Source: an uncultured Pelagibacteraceae bacterium
GTDB taxonomy: Bacteria > Pseudomonadota > Alphaproteobacteria > Pelagibacterales > Pelagibacteraceae
Assembly (NCBI GenBank): GCA_902587155.1
Contig: CACIKE010000001.1
Coordinates: forward strand, 1-64,000
DNA length: 64,000 nt
Direction: 5' to 3'
The number at the start of each line of letters is the position of its first letter. Position 1 is the first letter of the stretch. The notes under the pieces were generated by a model. It worked only from the letters and a program-made list of their open reading frames with translations, made no database searches and had not been told where the DNA came from. The translations under genes were made by a program, and so were the position numbers. Positions 48,694 to 59,990 of this stretch are shown here, one piece after another.

Positions 48694-50079
48694 TTAAGAT
48701 GCCGCTTGAATAGCATTTTTAGAATAGCTGCTATTCTTTTTAATCTCATCAGAAATTAAAAAGGCTAATTCCAGAGCCTGGTCTGAATTCAATCTTGGGT
48801 CACAATGAGTGTGATATCTACTCGATAAATCAGCATCAGATATTTTTCTAGCTCCACCTGTACACTCTGTCACATCTTGGCCAGTCATTTCAACATGTAA
48901 ACCACCTGCGTATGATCCCTCAGACTGATGGACACCAAAAACATTTTTGACCTCATTAACTACATTGTTAAATGGTCTCGTTTTAAAACCAGTAGTTGAT
49001 ACAATTGTATTCCCATGCATTGGATCACATGACCAAATAACATTTAGACCTTCTTTTTTAATTCGTCTAATTAACTTTGGTAAAAACTTTTCTACATTTT
49101 GATGACCAAATCTTGAGATTAAAGTTATTTTACCTTTTTCATTTTTTGGATTTAATACTTCACAAATTTTTGCAATCTCCTCAGGTTTAGAAGTAGGACC
49201 ACACTTTATTCCAATAGGATTTTCTATTCCTCGACAAAATTCAACATGTCCACCATCTAACTGTCTTGTTCTATCACCAATCCAGACAAAATGAGCAGAT
49301 GTGTCGTGATACTCACCGGTAGTAGAGTCTACTCTAGTCATACTTTCCTCGAAGGGTAAGTGCAACGCTTCATGTGATGTCCAGAAATTAACAGTGTATA
49401 ATCTATTATTAAAGTCTGAAGTTATCCCACATGCTTCCATAAAAGCTAGTGCATCTGCAATTTTGTCCTCTAGATCTTTAAATTTTTTCGCTTGAGGACT
49501 TTTTTTAATATAATCTAAATTCCATAAATGAACTTTATTCAAATCTGCAAAACCACCTTTTGAAAATGCTCTAAGTAAATTAAGCGTTGAAGCTGATTGA
49601 GAATACGCTTTGTACATCCTTTTTGGATCAGGTCTCCTAGCTTTTTCGTTAAAGTCTATTGCATTAATGTTATCACCTAAGTAACTTGGTAATTCTACAT
49701 CACCTTGTTTTTCTGTTGGAGCACTTCTTGGTTTAGAAAACTGTCCAGCAATCCTTCCAAGTTTTACAATAGGTAAAGACGCAGAGTATGTCATCACCAA
49801 AGCCATTTGAAGAATTACTTTAAAAGTATCTCTTATATTGTCAGGATGAAATTCTGCAAAACTTTCGGCACAGTCACCGCCTTGCAATAAAAAAGCTTTG
49901 CCATCAACTACTTTAGATAATTGATCTTTTAAATGTCTTGTCTCACCTGCAAATACAAGTGGTGGAAATGTTTTTAATTTGTTTAAAACACTATTAAGCT
50001 CCTTCTCATCACCATACGTTGGTATGTGTTTAACAGGATACTTTCTCCAGCTATTTACTTTCCAATTTTTCATATTCAA
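48694..50079 (-). CDS. 3-deoxy-7-phosphoheptulonate synthase, class II
   Basis: LLQGGDCAESFAEF, RIAGQFSKPRS, WSCDPMHGNT. Confidence 0.95.
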   Translation of the reverse strand: MNMKNWKVNSWRKYPVKHIPTYGDEKELNSVLNKLKTFPPLVFAGETRHLKDQLSKVVDGKAFLLQGGDCAESFAEFHPDNIRDTFKVILQMALVMTYSASLPIVKLGRIAGQFSKPRSAPTEKQGDVELPSYLGDNINAIDFNEKARRPDPKRMYKAYSQSASTLNLLRAFSKGGFADLNKVHLWNLDYIKKSPQAKKFKDLEDKIADALAFMEACGITSDFNNRLYTVNFWTSHEALHLPFEESMTRVDSTTGEYHDTSAHFVWIGDRTRQLDGGHVEFCRGIENPIGIKCGPTSKPEEIAKICEVLNPKNEKGKITLISRFGHQNVEKFLPKLIRRIKKEGLNVIWSCDPMHGNTIVSTTGFKTRPFNNVVNEVKNVFGVHQSEGSYAGGLHVEMTGQDVTECTGGARKISDADLSSRYHTHCDPRLNSDQALELAFLISDEIKKNSSYSKNAIQAAS

Positions 50080-50108
50080 CTCAAGATTGTTGTATCAGAG
50101 TTTTTCTA

Positions 50109-51929
50109 TTATTCAACGGTTACTGATTTAGCTAAATTTCTAGGCTTATCTATGTCAAATCCTTTTTTGAGGGCTGAATAATAAGCTAATTTTTGTAAAG
50201 GTATTGTTAAAAGAAAGGGTAAAAGATCATCATTAGCACTTTCAACTTCTATTTTTTCCCAAATATTTTCTGAAACCACCTCATCACTACTTTTATTTGT
50301 TACTAACAAAACTTTTGCTCCTCTTGCAATAACTTCCTGCATATTAGAAATAGTTTTTTTATAATAATTGTCTCTCGGCGCCAATACAACAACCGGCATT
50401 CCTTCTTCGATAAGAGCAAGTGGTCCATGCTTCATTTCACCGGCTGGATAGCCTTCAGCATGGATATAGGATAGTTCTTTTAATTTTAATGCACCTTCTA
50501 ATGCTATTGGAAAAGAAAAACCTCTTCCTAAAAACATTGAACCTTTAGCCTCATTAAACGTATTAGATATTGTCTGTATCTTATTATCAGTCAATAAAGT
50601 CTTTTCTGCTAATTTAGGAAGAGATTTAAGGTCTTTAAGTTTTTCATTAAATAACTCTTTTTTTAAATCTTTTCTTAATAATCCAATTTTTAAAGCTAAA
50701 ATGTATAATATAAGGATTTGACCCAAAAAGGCTTTGGTAGAGGCAACCCCTATCTCGGTCCCACAATGTATTGGTAAAACAAATTTAGAGTCTCTAGCAA
50801 TAGAACTCTCAATGACATTTACAACTGCACATGTTTTCATATCATTTTGATTACACAAATCTAATGCTGCATAAGTATCTGCTGTTTCACCAGATTGAGA
50901 TACAAATATATATAAAGTCTCTTTCTTAAATCTGTTTTTTCTATATCTAAACTCTGACGCAATATCTACATTAACATCTAATGAAGTTAATTCTTCGAAC
51001 CAGTATTTTGCAAGTAGACAAGAATGATAGGCTGTTCCACAACCAATTAAAGTTACTGAGGAAATTTCATTCATTTTCCAGGGAAAATTATAAATATTAA
51101 TATCATTATTTAATGTATCTACATATTCATTAATTCCATTTTTTAATGTTGTCGGTTGTTCCTCTATTTCTTTAGCCATGAAATGTTTGTAATCACCTTT
51201 GTCATATTTTTCATCTTCTAAAGATAATTCTAAAACTTTTTTATTTATCTTATCCCCTTCCTCATTAAAAAATTCAACGTGATCTTTTTTTATAATACAA
51301 AATTCGCCGTCATTAAGATAAGTAATCTTATTTGTCATCGCCTTCAGAGCGTATGAATCTGAACCTAAATAATTTTCATTTGGACCATATCCCACAGCTA
51401 ATGGAGATCCTCTTCTTGCACCAACAATTAAATCAGGTTGATCTTTAAATATTATACCTAGCGCAAAACTACCATGAAGAGATTTGAGAGTTTTTTTAAT
51501 TGAATTAACAATATTTTCCGTTTTTAAATTTTCTGTAATTAAATGTACGATTACTTCAGTATCAGTTTGTGATTTAAACTTATGTCCTTTACCTACTAAA
51601 AATTTTTTTAGTAATGTAGAATTTTCAATAATTCCATTATGAACTACAGAAACATTTAATGAAGAGTGAGGATGAGCATTAATACTATTTGGTAATCCAT
51701 GGGTAGCCCAACGCACATGTCCTATACCAATGGTTCCTTCCATTTTTTGAACTAATAGATTATTTTCAAGATTATCAACTCTGCCTTCAGATTTAACTTC
51801 ATTAATTTCATTGTTTGAAAGCGTCGCTATACCTGCTGAATCGTATCCTCTGTATTCTAATTTTTTTAAAGAGCTGATAATTGTTGATGAAACAGGTCTA
51901 TTACTATTTATTCCAATAATGCCACACAT
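50109..51929 (-). CDS. glmS: Glucosamine-fructose-6-phosphate aminotransferase (isomerizing)
   Basis: MCGIIGI, KLEYRGYDSAGIA, SIS domains, C-terminal PRNLAKSVTVE. Confidence 0.98.
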   Translation of the reverse strand: MCGIIGINSNRPVSSTIISSLKKLEYRGYDSAGIATLSNNEINEVKSEGRVDNLENNLLVQKMEGTIGIGHVRWATHGLPNSINAHPHSSLNVSVVHNGIIENSTLLKKFLVGKGHKFKSQTDTEVIVHLITENLKTENIVNSIKKTLKSLHGSFALGIIFKDQPDLIVGARRGSPLAVGYGPNENYLGSDSYALKAMTNKITYLNDGEFCIIKKDHVEFFNEEGDKINKKVLELSLEDEKYDKGDYKHFMAKEIEEQPTTLKNGINEYVDTLNNDINIYNFPWKMNEISSVTLIGCGTAYHSCLLAKYWFEELTSLDVNVDIASEFRYRKNRFKKETLYIFVSQSGETADTYAALDLCNQNDMKTCAVVNVIESSIARDSKFVLPIHCGTEIGVASTKAFLGQILILYILALKIGLLRKDLKKELFNEKLKDLKSLPKLAEKTLLTDNKIQTISNTFNEAKGSMFLGRGFSFPIALEGALKLKELSYIHAEGYPAGEMKHGPLALIEEGMPVVVLAPRDNYYKKTISNMQEVIARGAKVLLVTNKSSDEVVSENIWEKIEVESANDDLLPFLLTIPLQKLAYYSALKKGFDIDKPRNLAKSVTVE

Positions 51930-51931
51930 AA

Positions 51932-52555
51932 TTATTTAGATTTTCTTTTATAATTTTTTACCTCTAGTTGTTGGCTTCTAGTGAGCGCTAGAGATTTTTT
52001 ACTTACATTCCTAGTAATTACTGATCCTGCTCCAACTATACTATTTTCTGCAAGTGTAATTGGAGCTACTAAAGAAGAATTAGAGCCAATAAAAACATTA
52101 TCTTTTATTTTTGTTTTATTCTTTTTTATTCCATCATAATTACAGGTAATTGTTCCTGCTCCAACGTTAACTGATTTACCAATTGAAGTGTCACCAATAT
52201 AAGTTAAATGATTTACCTTAGATTTTTTTCCAAGAGTGCTTTTTTTAATTTCAACAAAGTTTCCAATTTTAGACCCTTCCTTTAAAGTGGTACCAGGTCT
52301 TATTCGTGCATAAGGACCTATTTCAACTTTATTTTCAATTTTACAACTCTCTAAATGACTGAAAGATTTAATAGTAACATTGTTACCGATTTTCACTTTT
52401 GATCCAATAACTACATATGGTTCTATGGTCACATTTTTTCCAATTTTCGTATCTTTAGAAAAATAGATTGTTTCTGGAGCAATCATATTTACTTTAGATT
52501 TTAAGAATTTTATTCTCAGTGAATTTTGTGTTTTATATTTATCTAATTGTTTCAT
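51932..52555 (-). CDS. GlmU C-terminal-like acetyltransferase (left-handed beta helix only)
   Basis: Hexapeptide repeats; [70 protein letters not shown]. Confidence 0.88.
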   Translation of the reverse strand: MKQLDKYKTQNSLRIKFLKSKVNMIAPETIYFSKDTKIGKNVTIEPYVVIGSKVKIGNNVTIKSFSHLESCKIENKVEIGPYARIRPGTTLKEGSKIGNFVEIKKSTLGKKSKVNHLTYIGDTSIGKSVNVGAGTITCNYDGIKKNKTKIKDNVFIGSNSSLVAPITLAENSIVGAGSVITRNVSKKSLALTRSQQLEVKNYKRKSK

Positions 52556-52623
52556 CTAGAAAATTACTTACATTAAGTATATATCTTTCTTAATTCACAA
52601 AATATTTCTTAAAAATACTTTTA

Positions 52624-53310
52624 TTGATGAAACAAATTTTTACAATTCTTTTTGATTTGGATGGCACTTTAGTGGATACAGCTCCTGACTTAATGAGAGC
52701 CCATAATCATGTTATGAGTAAATTTGGATATCCAACCAAGTCTACCGAGGAAATAAGAAACTTAGTGGGTCAAGGCGCTGGTGCAATGCTTGGTCGCTCT
52801 ATATGGGGTCAGGCAAAAAAAGAATTTGGAAAAGTCCAAGATGAAAAAATTAAAAAAGAAATGGTTAAAGAGTTTGTAGAGTATTACGGAAAAAATATTG
52901 TAAATGAAAGTAAATTAATTGATGGAGTTAAAGATTTTTTAATATGGTCGAAAGAAAAAAAAATTTCAATGGGTGTTTGCACAAATAAACAAGAACATCT
53001 AGCAATTGATCTTTTAAAAAAAATTGGAATTTATGATTTTTTTGAATATGTAGCAGGTCACAATACATTTGATTATTGTAAACCTGATCCAAGACACTTA
53101 ACGTCTGTAGTTGAAATTTTAGATGGGGATCTTAAAAAAACATTAATGATTGGCGATAGTGAAACAGATGCTAACGCCGCAAAAGCTGCTGGAATTCCAG
53201 TTATTTTACTTGAGGATGGTTATACGGAAAAAAATACAACTGAAATTTACCATAATCACTTAATAAAAGACTTCATTGGTATTGAAAAAATTGTAACAAA
53301 ATATCTTTAA
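52624..53310 (+). CDS. gph: Phosphoglycolate phosphatase-like HAD hydrolase
   Basis: LFDLDGTLVDTAPDL, GVCTNKQE, MIGDSETDANAAKAAGI. Confidence 0.88.
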   Translation: MMKQIFTILFDLDGTLVDTAPDLMRAHNHVMSKFGYPTKSTEEIRNLVGQGAGAMLGRSIWGQAKKEFGKVQDEKIKKEMVKEFVEYYGKNIVNESKLIDGVKDFLIWSKEKKISMGVCTNKQEHLAIDLLKKIGIYDFFEYVAGHNTFDYCKPDPRHLTSVVEILDGDLKKTLMIGDSETDANAAKAAGIPVILLEDGYTEKNTTEIYHNHLIKDFIGIEKIVTKYL

Positions 53311-53361
53311 TATTGATTATTTTTTTTTAACTATTAGAACAGTTTTCAATTAGGAGTTATT

Positions 53362-54864
53362 TTGATCATACATAACGTAAAAGTTTTCCCATCTAAAGTT
53401 CACTTACCCAAAAAAAAACAGCTGGCTTGGAAAATCGCAGAGATTGCAAGTGATAATGCAAAGTTAGATAAAGAAGCAATAGAAATGGTAATTAATAGAA
53501 TTATTGATAATGCTTCGGTAGCGATAGCTTCTTTAAATAGACGTTCAGTTATTTCATCCCGAGAGATGGCTCTGAGGCATTTAAGAAAAAATGGTGCAAC
53601 ATTATTTGGAGTTGATAATAAATTAAAATTTGATTGTGAATGGGCAGCATGGAGTAACGGAACAGCTGTAAGAGAACTTGATTTTCATGACACATTTTTA
53701 GCAGCTGATTACAGTCATCCTGGTGATAATATTCCTCCCCTTATAAGTGTTGCACAACAAAATAAAAAAAGCGGATTAGATCTTTTAAGAGGGATAATTA
53801 CTGCCTATGAAGTGCAAGTTAATTTAGTTAAAGGAATTTGTTTACATAAGCATAAAGTAGACCACATCGCTCACTTAGGACCAAGTGTTGCTGCTGGAAT
53901 AGGATCCATGTTAAGACTAAATACAGAAACAATCTATCAAGCTGTTCAACAAGCTCTACATACAACTATTTCAACTAGACAGTCTAGAAAAGGTGAAATC
54001 TCTAGTTGGAAAGCTTATGCACCAGCGCATGCCGGTAAACTTGCAATCGAGGCTGTAGATAGAGTTATGCGTGGTGAAGGTGCTCCAAGTCCAATTTATG
54101 AAGGTGAGGATAGTGTTATTGCACGAATTTTAGATGGAAAAAAAGCGTTGTATAAAGTTCCACTTCCAAAAAAAAATGAGACTAAGAAAGCTATTCTTGA
54201 AACTTACACAAAAGAATATTCTGCCGAATATCAATCTCAAGCATTAATTGATCTTGCAAAAAAACTTAAAAATAAAATATCAAATCTAAATCAAATAAAA
54301 AAAATTGATATTTATACCAGTCATCATACTCATTATGTGATTGGTACAGGTGCAAACGATCCTCAAAAAATGGATCCAAATGCAAGTAGAGAAACATTAG
54401 ATCATTCAATAATGTATATATTTGCTGTAGCTTTAGAAGATGGTAGTTGGCACCATGTAAAATCTTATTCGAAAGCTAGAGCTAAAAGAAAAAGTACAAT
54501 TAAGATATGGAGATCAATCAAAACCCATGAAGATAAAAAATGGACCAAAAGATATCATGACCCAAACCCAAGAAAAAAAGCTTTTGGTGCAAAAGTCACA
54601 ATTACCCTTAAAAATGGAAAAAAAATTACTGAAGAACAAGGAGTTGCAGATGCTCATCCTTATGGCTCAAGACCGTTCAAAAGAAAAAACTATATAAACA
54701 AATTTTTAACACTTACTGCGGATATTTTAGATAAAAAAGAAATTGAAAGATTTTTAAAGACAGCGCAAAACTTAAGAAAACTAAAGTCAGGTCAATTAGA
54801 TAGATTGAATATTATTGTTAAAAAGAACAAAATTAAAAGGAATTTAAAAAAAGGAATTTTTTGA
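53362..54864 (+). CDS. prpD: 2-methylcitrate dehydratase (TTG start)
   Basis: MmgE/PrpD family ([34 protein letters not shown]); aggag upstream of TTG; prp cluster. Confidence 0.93.
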   Translation: MIIHNVKVFPSKVHLPKKKQLAWKIAEIASDNAKLDKEAIEMVINRIIDNASVAIASLNRRSVISSREMALRHLRKNGATLFGVDNKLKFDCEWAAWSNGTAVRELDFHDTFLAADYSHPGDNIPPLISVAQQNKKSGLDLLRGIITAYEVQVNLVKGICLHKHKVDHIAHLGPSVAAGIGSMLRLNTETIYQAVQQALHTTISTRQSRKGEISSWKAYAPAHAGKLAIEAVDRVMRGEGAPSPIYEGEDSVIARILDGKKALYKVPLPKKNETKKAILETYTKEYSAEYQSQALIDLAKKLKNKISNLNQIKKIDIYTSHHTHYVIGTGANDPQKMDPNASRETLDHSIMYIFAVALEDGSWHHVKSYSKARAKRKSTIKIWRSIKTHEDKKWTKRYHDPNPRKKAFGAKVTITLKNGKKITEEQGVADAHPYGSRPFKRKNYINKFLTLTADILDKKEIERFLKTAQNLRKLKSGQLDRLNIIVKKNKIKRNLKKGIF

Positions 54865-55760
54865 TGCATTTTGTTGAAAAAGAACCAATACAAAAAAGAA
54901 AAGATTTTACAGAGAAGTTAAAATCTAAAAAAATATTAAGAGTTCCTGGCGCTTATAATCCTTTAACAGCAAAATTAATTGAGGAAATTGGTTACGATGC
55001 TGTTTATGTTTCTGGAGGTGTAATGGCAAATGACCTTGGATTCCCAGATATTGGATTAACTACACTACAAGATGTTAGCACACGTTCATATTTAATCTCT
55101 AGAGTTACAAATCTTCCTACAATTGTAGATATAGACACAGGATTTAAATCTTGCAAAGAAACTATAGAAACTTTTGAAGAGTTTGGAATTTCAGGGGTAC
55201 ATATAGAAGATCAAATTGAAAGAAAAAGATGTGGACACCTGGATAATAAAGAATTGATATCCACAGATGCAATGGTGAAAAAAATTAAAGAATGTGTTTC
55301 ATCAAGAAAAGATGAAAATTTTAAGATTATTGCAAGATCCGATGCAAAAAGTGTAGAGGGAATTGATAAAATGATCGAGAGATGTAAGGCGTATATCGAT
55401 GCTGGAGCAGAAATTATTTTTCCTGAGGCGCTTTATGATGAAAAGGATTTTGAAAAAGTTAGAAAAGAATTATCGTGTTATTTATTAGCCAATATGACAG
55501 AATTTGGAAAAACTAAATTATTAAATTATAAACAATTAGAAGAACTGGGTTACAACATTGTTATTTATCCTGTTACAACTCAAAGGTTAGCAATGAAAAA
55601 TGTTGAGGATGGTCTGAGGGACATTTATGCAAATGGACACCAAAACAACATTATTGATAAAATGCAAACTAGAAAACGATTATATGATCTTGTGGATTAT
55701 GAGAAATACAATAGTTTGGATGAAAAAATTTATAATTTTAATACCGATGGTCACGAATAA
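54861..55760 (+). CDS. prpB: Methylisocitrate lyase
   Basis: [41 protein letters not shown]. Confidence 0.93.
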   Translation: MMHFVEKEPIQKRKDFTEKLKSKKILRVPGAYNPLTAKLIEEIGYDAVYVSGGVMANDLGFPDIGLTTLQDVSTRSYLISRVTNLPTIVDIDTGFKSCKETIETFEEFGISGVHIEDQIERKRCGHLDNKELISTDAMVKKIKECVSSRKDENFKIIARSDAKSVEGIDKMIERCKAYIDAGAEIIFPEALYDEKDFEKVRKELSCYLLANMTEFGKTKLLNYKQLEELGYNIVIYPVTTQRLAMKNVEDGLRDIYANGHQNNIIDKMQTRKRLYDLVDYEKYNSLDEKIYNFNTDGHE

Positions 55761-56884
55761 TGAGTGATGATATAAAAAAAGGCTTATTAGGAATTGTTGT
55801 AGACGAAACAGAAGTCTCAAAAGTAATGCCTGAAATTAACTCTCTAACTTATAGAGGTTATGCTGCTCAAGATCTTTGTGAATATTGTAGATTTGAGGAA
55901 GTAGCTTATCTTATTTTAAATAAGGATTTACCTAATACTATTCAGCTAAGAAAATTTGAAAAAGAAGAGAAAACTAATAGAGAATTATCTAAAGATTTAT
56001 ACTCAGTTATAAAAAAAATGCCTAAAAAATCTCATCCTATGGATGTGGCTAGAACAGCCGTAAGTATTATGGGTTTAGAAGATAAAGAAACAACTAATTC
56101 CTCTCCTGAAGCAAATATGAGAAAAGCGATTAGAATCCTTGCAAAAACTCCTACTGCATTAGCTGCTTTCTACAGAATTAGAAAAGGTAAAAAAATTATT
56201 AAACCCAAAAAAAATTTAAATATTGCAGAAAACTTTTTTTATATGTGTTTTGGAAAAGTACCTCAAAAAGAAATAGTAAAAGCTTTTGATGTGTCTTTAA
56301 TATTATATGCAGAGCATAGCTTTAACGTTTCAACTTTTACTGCAAGAACTATTACCAGCAGCTTGTCTGATATTCACGGCGCAATTACTGGGGCAATAGC
56401 AAGTTTAAAAGGTCCATTACATGGTGGAGCTAATGAGGAAGTAATGCATATGATGAACAAAATTAAGGATCCTAAGAACGCTCTTAAATGGATAAATGAT
56501 GCATTAGACAACAAAGAAGTTGTTATGGGTTTTGGTCATAGAGTTTATAAAAGTGGAGACTCTAGGGTTCCTACAATGAGAAAATATTTTGCTAAAGTAG
56601 CAAAAATTAAAAAAGACAAAAAATTTGAAAAAATTTACGACATTGTTGAAAAAGTAATGATTGACAGAAAAAATATCCATCCAAATGTAGATTATCCTAC
56701 TGGTCCGACTTATCACTTGATGGGTTTTGATACAGATTTCTTTACACCAATATTTGTTATTTCAAGAATAACTGGTTGGTCAGCACATATAATGGAGCAA
56801 CATGCTGCAAATAAATTGATCAGACCTCTTGCAAGTTACAAAGGTAACAAACACAGAAAAGTTTTACAATTGAATCAAAGATAA
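55760..56884 (+). CDS. prpC: 2-methylcitrate synthase / citrate synthase family
   Basis: EHSFNVSTFTAR, GALHGGANE-like GPLHGGANEEVM, GFGHRVYKSGDSR. Confidence 0.93.
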   Translation: MSDDIKKGLLGIVVDETEVSKVMPEINSLTYRGYAAQDLCEYCRFEEVAYLILNKDLPNTIQLRKFEKEEKTNRELSKDLYSVIKKMPKKSHPMDVARTAVSIMGLEDKETTNSSPEANMRKAIRILAKTPTALAAFYRIRKGKKIIKPKKNLNIAENFFYMCFGKVPQKEIVKAFDVSLILYAEHSFNVSTFTARTITSSLSDIHGAITGAIASLKGPLHGGANEEVMHMMNKIKDPKNALKWINDALDNKEVVMGFGHRVYKSGDSRVPTMRKYFAKVAKIKKDKKFEKIYDIVEKVMIDRKNIHPNVDYPTGPTYHLMGFDTDFFTPIFVISRITGWSAHIMEQHAANKLIRPLASYKGNKHRKVLQLNQR

Positions 56885-57910
56885 TTAACTAAAAGCTTCG
56901 ACCCAAGTTCCTTGTGTAGATGCTTTAGAATACTCAGTTGCACGACCCTCAAAGAAGTTCATGTGCTCAACTGCGTTTAACATTGTATCTAACCATCCAA
57001 GTGGATTTTTTTGTACATCGTAAATTGGTTCCAAGCCTAATTGAACTAGTCTTCTATTACCAATAAATCTAATATAGTCTTTTACCTCTTTTGCAGTTAA
57101 TCCTTCCATTGGACCCATTTCAAAAGCTAAATCTATAAAGGCATCCTCATGTTCAATAATAGTTCTGCAAGCTTCATATAATTCTTTTTTTAATTTTGGT
57201 GTCCAGATTTCTGGATTCTCTTTGATGAATTCTTTAAAAATTCTAATCATAGAATTGCAGTGAAGAGTTTCATCTCTTACAGACCAAGTAACTATTTGGC
57301 CCATTCCTTTCATCTTATTATGTCTTGGGAAATTTAAAAGGATCGCAAAACTTGCAAATAATTGTAGACCCTCAGTGAAAGCACTAAAGACTGCTACAGT
57401 TTTAGCAATGTCCTCTTTTGAATTAACATTAAATCCTTGCATGTAATCATATTTATCTTTCATTTCTTTATACTTCATAAATGCAGAATATTCTGACTCT
57501 GGCATTCCAATAGTATCTAATAAATGAGAATAAGCAGCGACATGAACTGTTTCCATTGCAGCAAAAGCTGTCATCATCATTAAAACTTCGGTTGGTTTAA
57601 AAACAGTTGTGTAATGTCTCAAGTAACAGTTATTTACTTCAACATCAGCTTGAGTAAAAAATCTAAAGATTTGTGTTAAAAGATTTTTTTCAGGTTGAGA
57701 TAAATTTTTTTGCCAATCTCTAACGTCATCACCAAGTGGTACCTCCTCAGGTAACCAATGGATTCTCTGTTGCGTTAACCAAGCGTCATAACACCAAGGG
57801 TATCTAAATGGTTTGTAAACCGGATTTTCCACTAAAAGACCCATCTTTTTAGGTTGAATAATTTCTTTTTTTTCTACTTTGATTTTCTCTGCTACTGACA
57901 TGATAAACAC
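56885..57910 (-). CDS. nrdB: Ribonucleotide reductase class I beta subunit
   Basis: Ferritin-like ligands (ETVHVAAYSHLL, SVRDETLHCNSM). Confidence 0.95.
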   Translation of the reverse strand: MFIMSVAEKIKVEKKEIIQPKKMGLLVENPVYKPFRYPWCYDAWLTQQRIHWLPEEVPLGDDVRDWQKNLSQPEKNLLTQIFRFFTQADVEVNNCYLRHYTTVFKPTEVLMMMTAFAAMETVHVAAYSHLLDTIGMPESEYSAFMKYKEMKDKYDYMQGFNVNSKEDIAKTVAVFSAFTEGLQLFASFAILLNFPRHNKMKGMGQIVTWSVRDETLHCNSMIRIFKEFIKENPEIWTPKLKKELYEACRTIIEHEDAFIDLAFEMGPMEGLTAKEVKDYIRFIGNRRLVQLGLEPIYDVQKNPLGWLDTMLNAVEHMNFFEGRATEYSKASTQGTWVEAFS

Positions 57911-59832
57911 TCCTCGTATTCTGGTTCTTCGTTAGTTTGTTGATTTTTAGATTTATATACATTGGCTGTAATATCAGTTGATTGAGCATTATTGATATTT
58001 TCAGCTCTTTGAATTGATTTTGATCTACAGTAATAAAGGCTTTTCAAACCTTTTTTCCATGCATCAAAATGAATTCTATGTAATTCTTTTTTGTGAACGT
58101 CTGCTGGTAAAAACAAATTGACTGATTGTGCTTGAGAAATAAATGGTGTCCTATCACCACTTAGCTCAATAATCCATTTTTGATTTAATTCAAAAGCAGT
58201 TTTAAAAACATCTTTTTCTAAGTCAGTTAAAAAATCTAGATGCGAAACTGAACCTTGATTAGTAGTTATTGTTGACCATGTTTCATCATCATTCTTGCCG
58301 TGACTTTCCAAAATCTCTTCAAGATATCTATTTCTGACATTGAAAGATCCTGACAAAGTTTTGTGCGTATAACTGTTAGCTGCAATAGGTTCTACTCCTG
58401 GTGATGCACCACCACAGATTATTGAAATAGATGCAGTTGGTGCTATTGCAGTTTTATTTGAAAATCTTTCTTTAAAACCATATTCTGCTGCATCTGGGCA
58501 TGCACCTCTTTCTTCGGCTAAATCTTTTGAAGCTTGATTTACCTTTTCATGAATATTTTTAAAAATCTTTTTATTCCATGACTTTGCCATGACAGACTCG
58601 AGTGGAATTCTTTTTTTCTGCAAGAAAGAATGGAAACCCATCACTCCTAACCCAACACTTCTTTCTCTCTCAGCAGAGTATTTAGCATCTTTAAATTGAT
58701 CAGGTGCTTTGTTAATAAAATCAGATAAAACATTATCTAAAAATCTCATTACATCTCCAATCATATCTGGATCATCTTTCCATTCATCATACTTTTCTAA
58801 ATTTAATGAAGACAAACAACAAACAGCTGTTCTATCTCTTCCATCTTTATCGATACCAGTAGGTAAAGTTATTTCACTGCAAAGGTTTGAAGTTTTAACT
58901 GTAAGATTTGCAAGCTTATGATGTTGCGGTATTTGTCTATTAACAGTATCGATGTAAATAATGTAAGGTTCACCTGTTTCAATTCTCGCTGTTAATAATC
59001 TAATCCATAAATTTCTTGCAGATATAGTTTGTTGAATAGTTCCATCAGCAGGACTCTTTAGTGCCCATTGCTCATCATTTTCTACAGCTCGCATAAATGC
59101 ATCTGAAACTAAAACACCGTGGTGTAAATTTAATGCTTTTCTGTTCGGATCACCACCAGTTGGTCTTCTCATTTCCATAAACTCTTCTATTTCAGGATGG
59201 TCAATTGGAAGATAACATGCTGCAGATCCTCTTCTTAATGAACCCTGGCTGATTGCCATAGTTAATGAGTCCATCACTTTTATAAATGGAATAATCCCAG
59301 AAGTTTTTCCAACTTTACCAATCTTCTCACCTATTGATCTCAAATTTCCCCAATAACTTCCAATACCTCCACCTTTTGCGGCTAACCAAACATTTTCACT
59401 CCAAAGATCTAGAATGCCACCTAAGCTATCTGATGCTTCATTTAAAAAACATGAAATTGGTAATCCTCTTTTAGTTCCACCATTAGACAAAACAGGTGTA
59501 GCTGGCATGAACCAGAGATTACTTATATAATTATAAATTCTTTGCGCATGCAAATTATCATCAGCATATGTGCTAGCTACTCTCGCAAATAAATCTTGAA
59601 AAGATTCGTTGTGACCAAGGTATCTGTCTTTTAAAGTTGCCTTACCAAAATCAGTTAGGTTTATATCTTTTGATCGGTCAATTTTAATTATTATGCCCTT
59701 ATCATTTTGAAATAATTCAGTTTCGTTATTTAAAGAGAATAAATCTGGTCTATTGCTGTTTTTGACTTCTTTAACCTCGGGGCTATATTCAGAGACAGCT
59801 TTCTTTAATGCCTGCGATAGTATTTTATTCAT
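57892..59832 (-). CDS. nrdA: Ribonucleotide reductase class I alpha subunit
   Basis: MPATPVLSNGGTKRGLPISCFLN, LCSEITLPT, C-terminal ECLSCQ. Confidence 0.96.
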   Translation of the reverse strand: MNKILSQALKKAVSEYSPEVKEVKNSNRPDLFSLNNETELFQNDKGIIIKIDRSKDINLTDFGKATLKDRYLGHNESFQDLFARVASTYADDNLHAQRIYNYISNLWFMPATPVLSNGGTKRGLPISCFLNEASDSLGGILDLWSENVWLAAKGGGIGSYWGNLRSIGEKIGKVGKTSGIIPFIKVMDSLTMAISQGSLRRGSAACYLPIDHPEIEEFMEMRRPTGGDPNRKALNLHHGVLVSDAFMRAVENDEQWALKSPADGTIQQTISARNLWIRLLTARIETGEPYIIYIDTVNRQIPQHHKLANLTVKTSNLCSEITLPTGIDKDGRDRTAVCCLSSLNLEKYDEWKDDPDMIGDVMRFLDNVLSDFINKAPDQFKDAKYSAERERSVGLGVMGFHSFLQKKRIPLESVMAKSWNKKIFKNIHEKVNQASKDLAEERGACPDAAEYGFKERFSNKTAIAPTASISIICGGASPGVEPIAANSYTHKTLSGSFNVRNRYLEEILESHGKNDDETWSTITTNQGSVSHLDFLTDLEKDVFKTAFELNQKWIIELSGDRTPFISQAQSVNLFLPADVHKKELHRIHFDAWKKGLKSLYYCRSKSIQRAENINNAQSTDITANVYKSKNQQTNEEPEYEECLSCQ

Positions 59833-59865
59833 TTTTTGTTAATATATCTTGTTAATATAGCGAAA

Positions 59866-59880
59866 ACAACTATATGTTGT
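59866..59880. promoter_or_regulatory. Candidate NrdR-type box upstream of nrdA
   Basis: ACAACTATATGTTGT inverted repeat 34 bp upstream of nrdA ATG; nearby TGTTAATATA repeated at 59837, 59850 and 59891. Confidence 0.45.
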
Positions 59881-59990
59881 GTGCGCTTGGTGTTAATATA
59901 CTAAATATTATGTAAATCAACAGAACATTTATAGAACAGTGAAAAAAAAATTCAACTATAAAAATGAAAAAAATGTAAGTAATTAACAGC

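Noticed and set aside
56504-56716. Minus-strand ORF inside prpC
   Set aside because: Antisense to a well-supported enzyme gene; no independent support.
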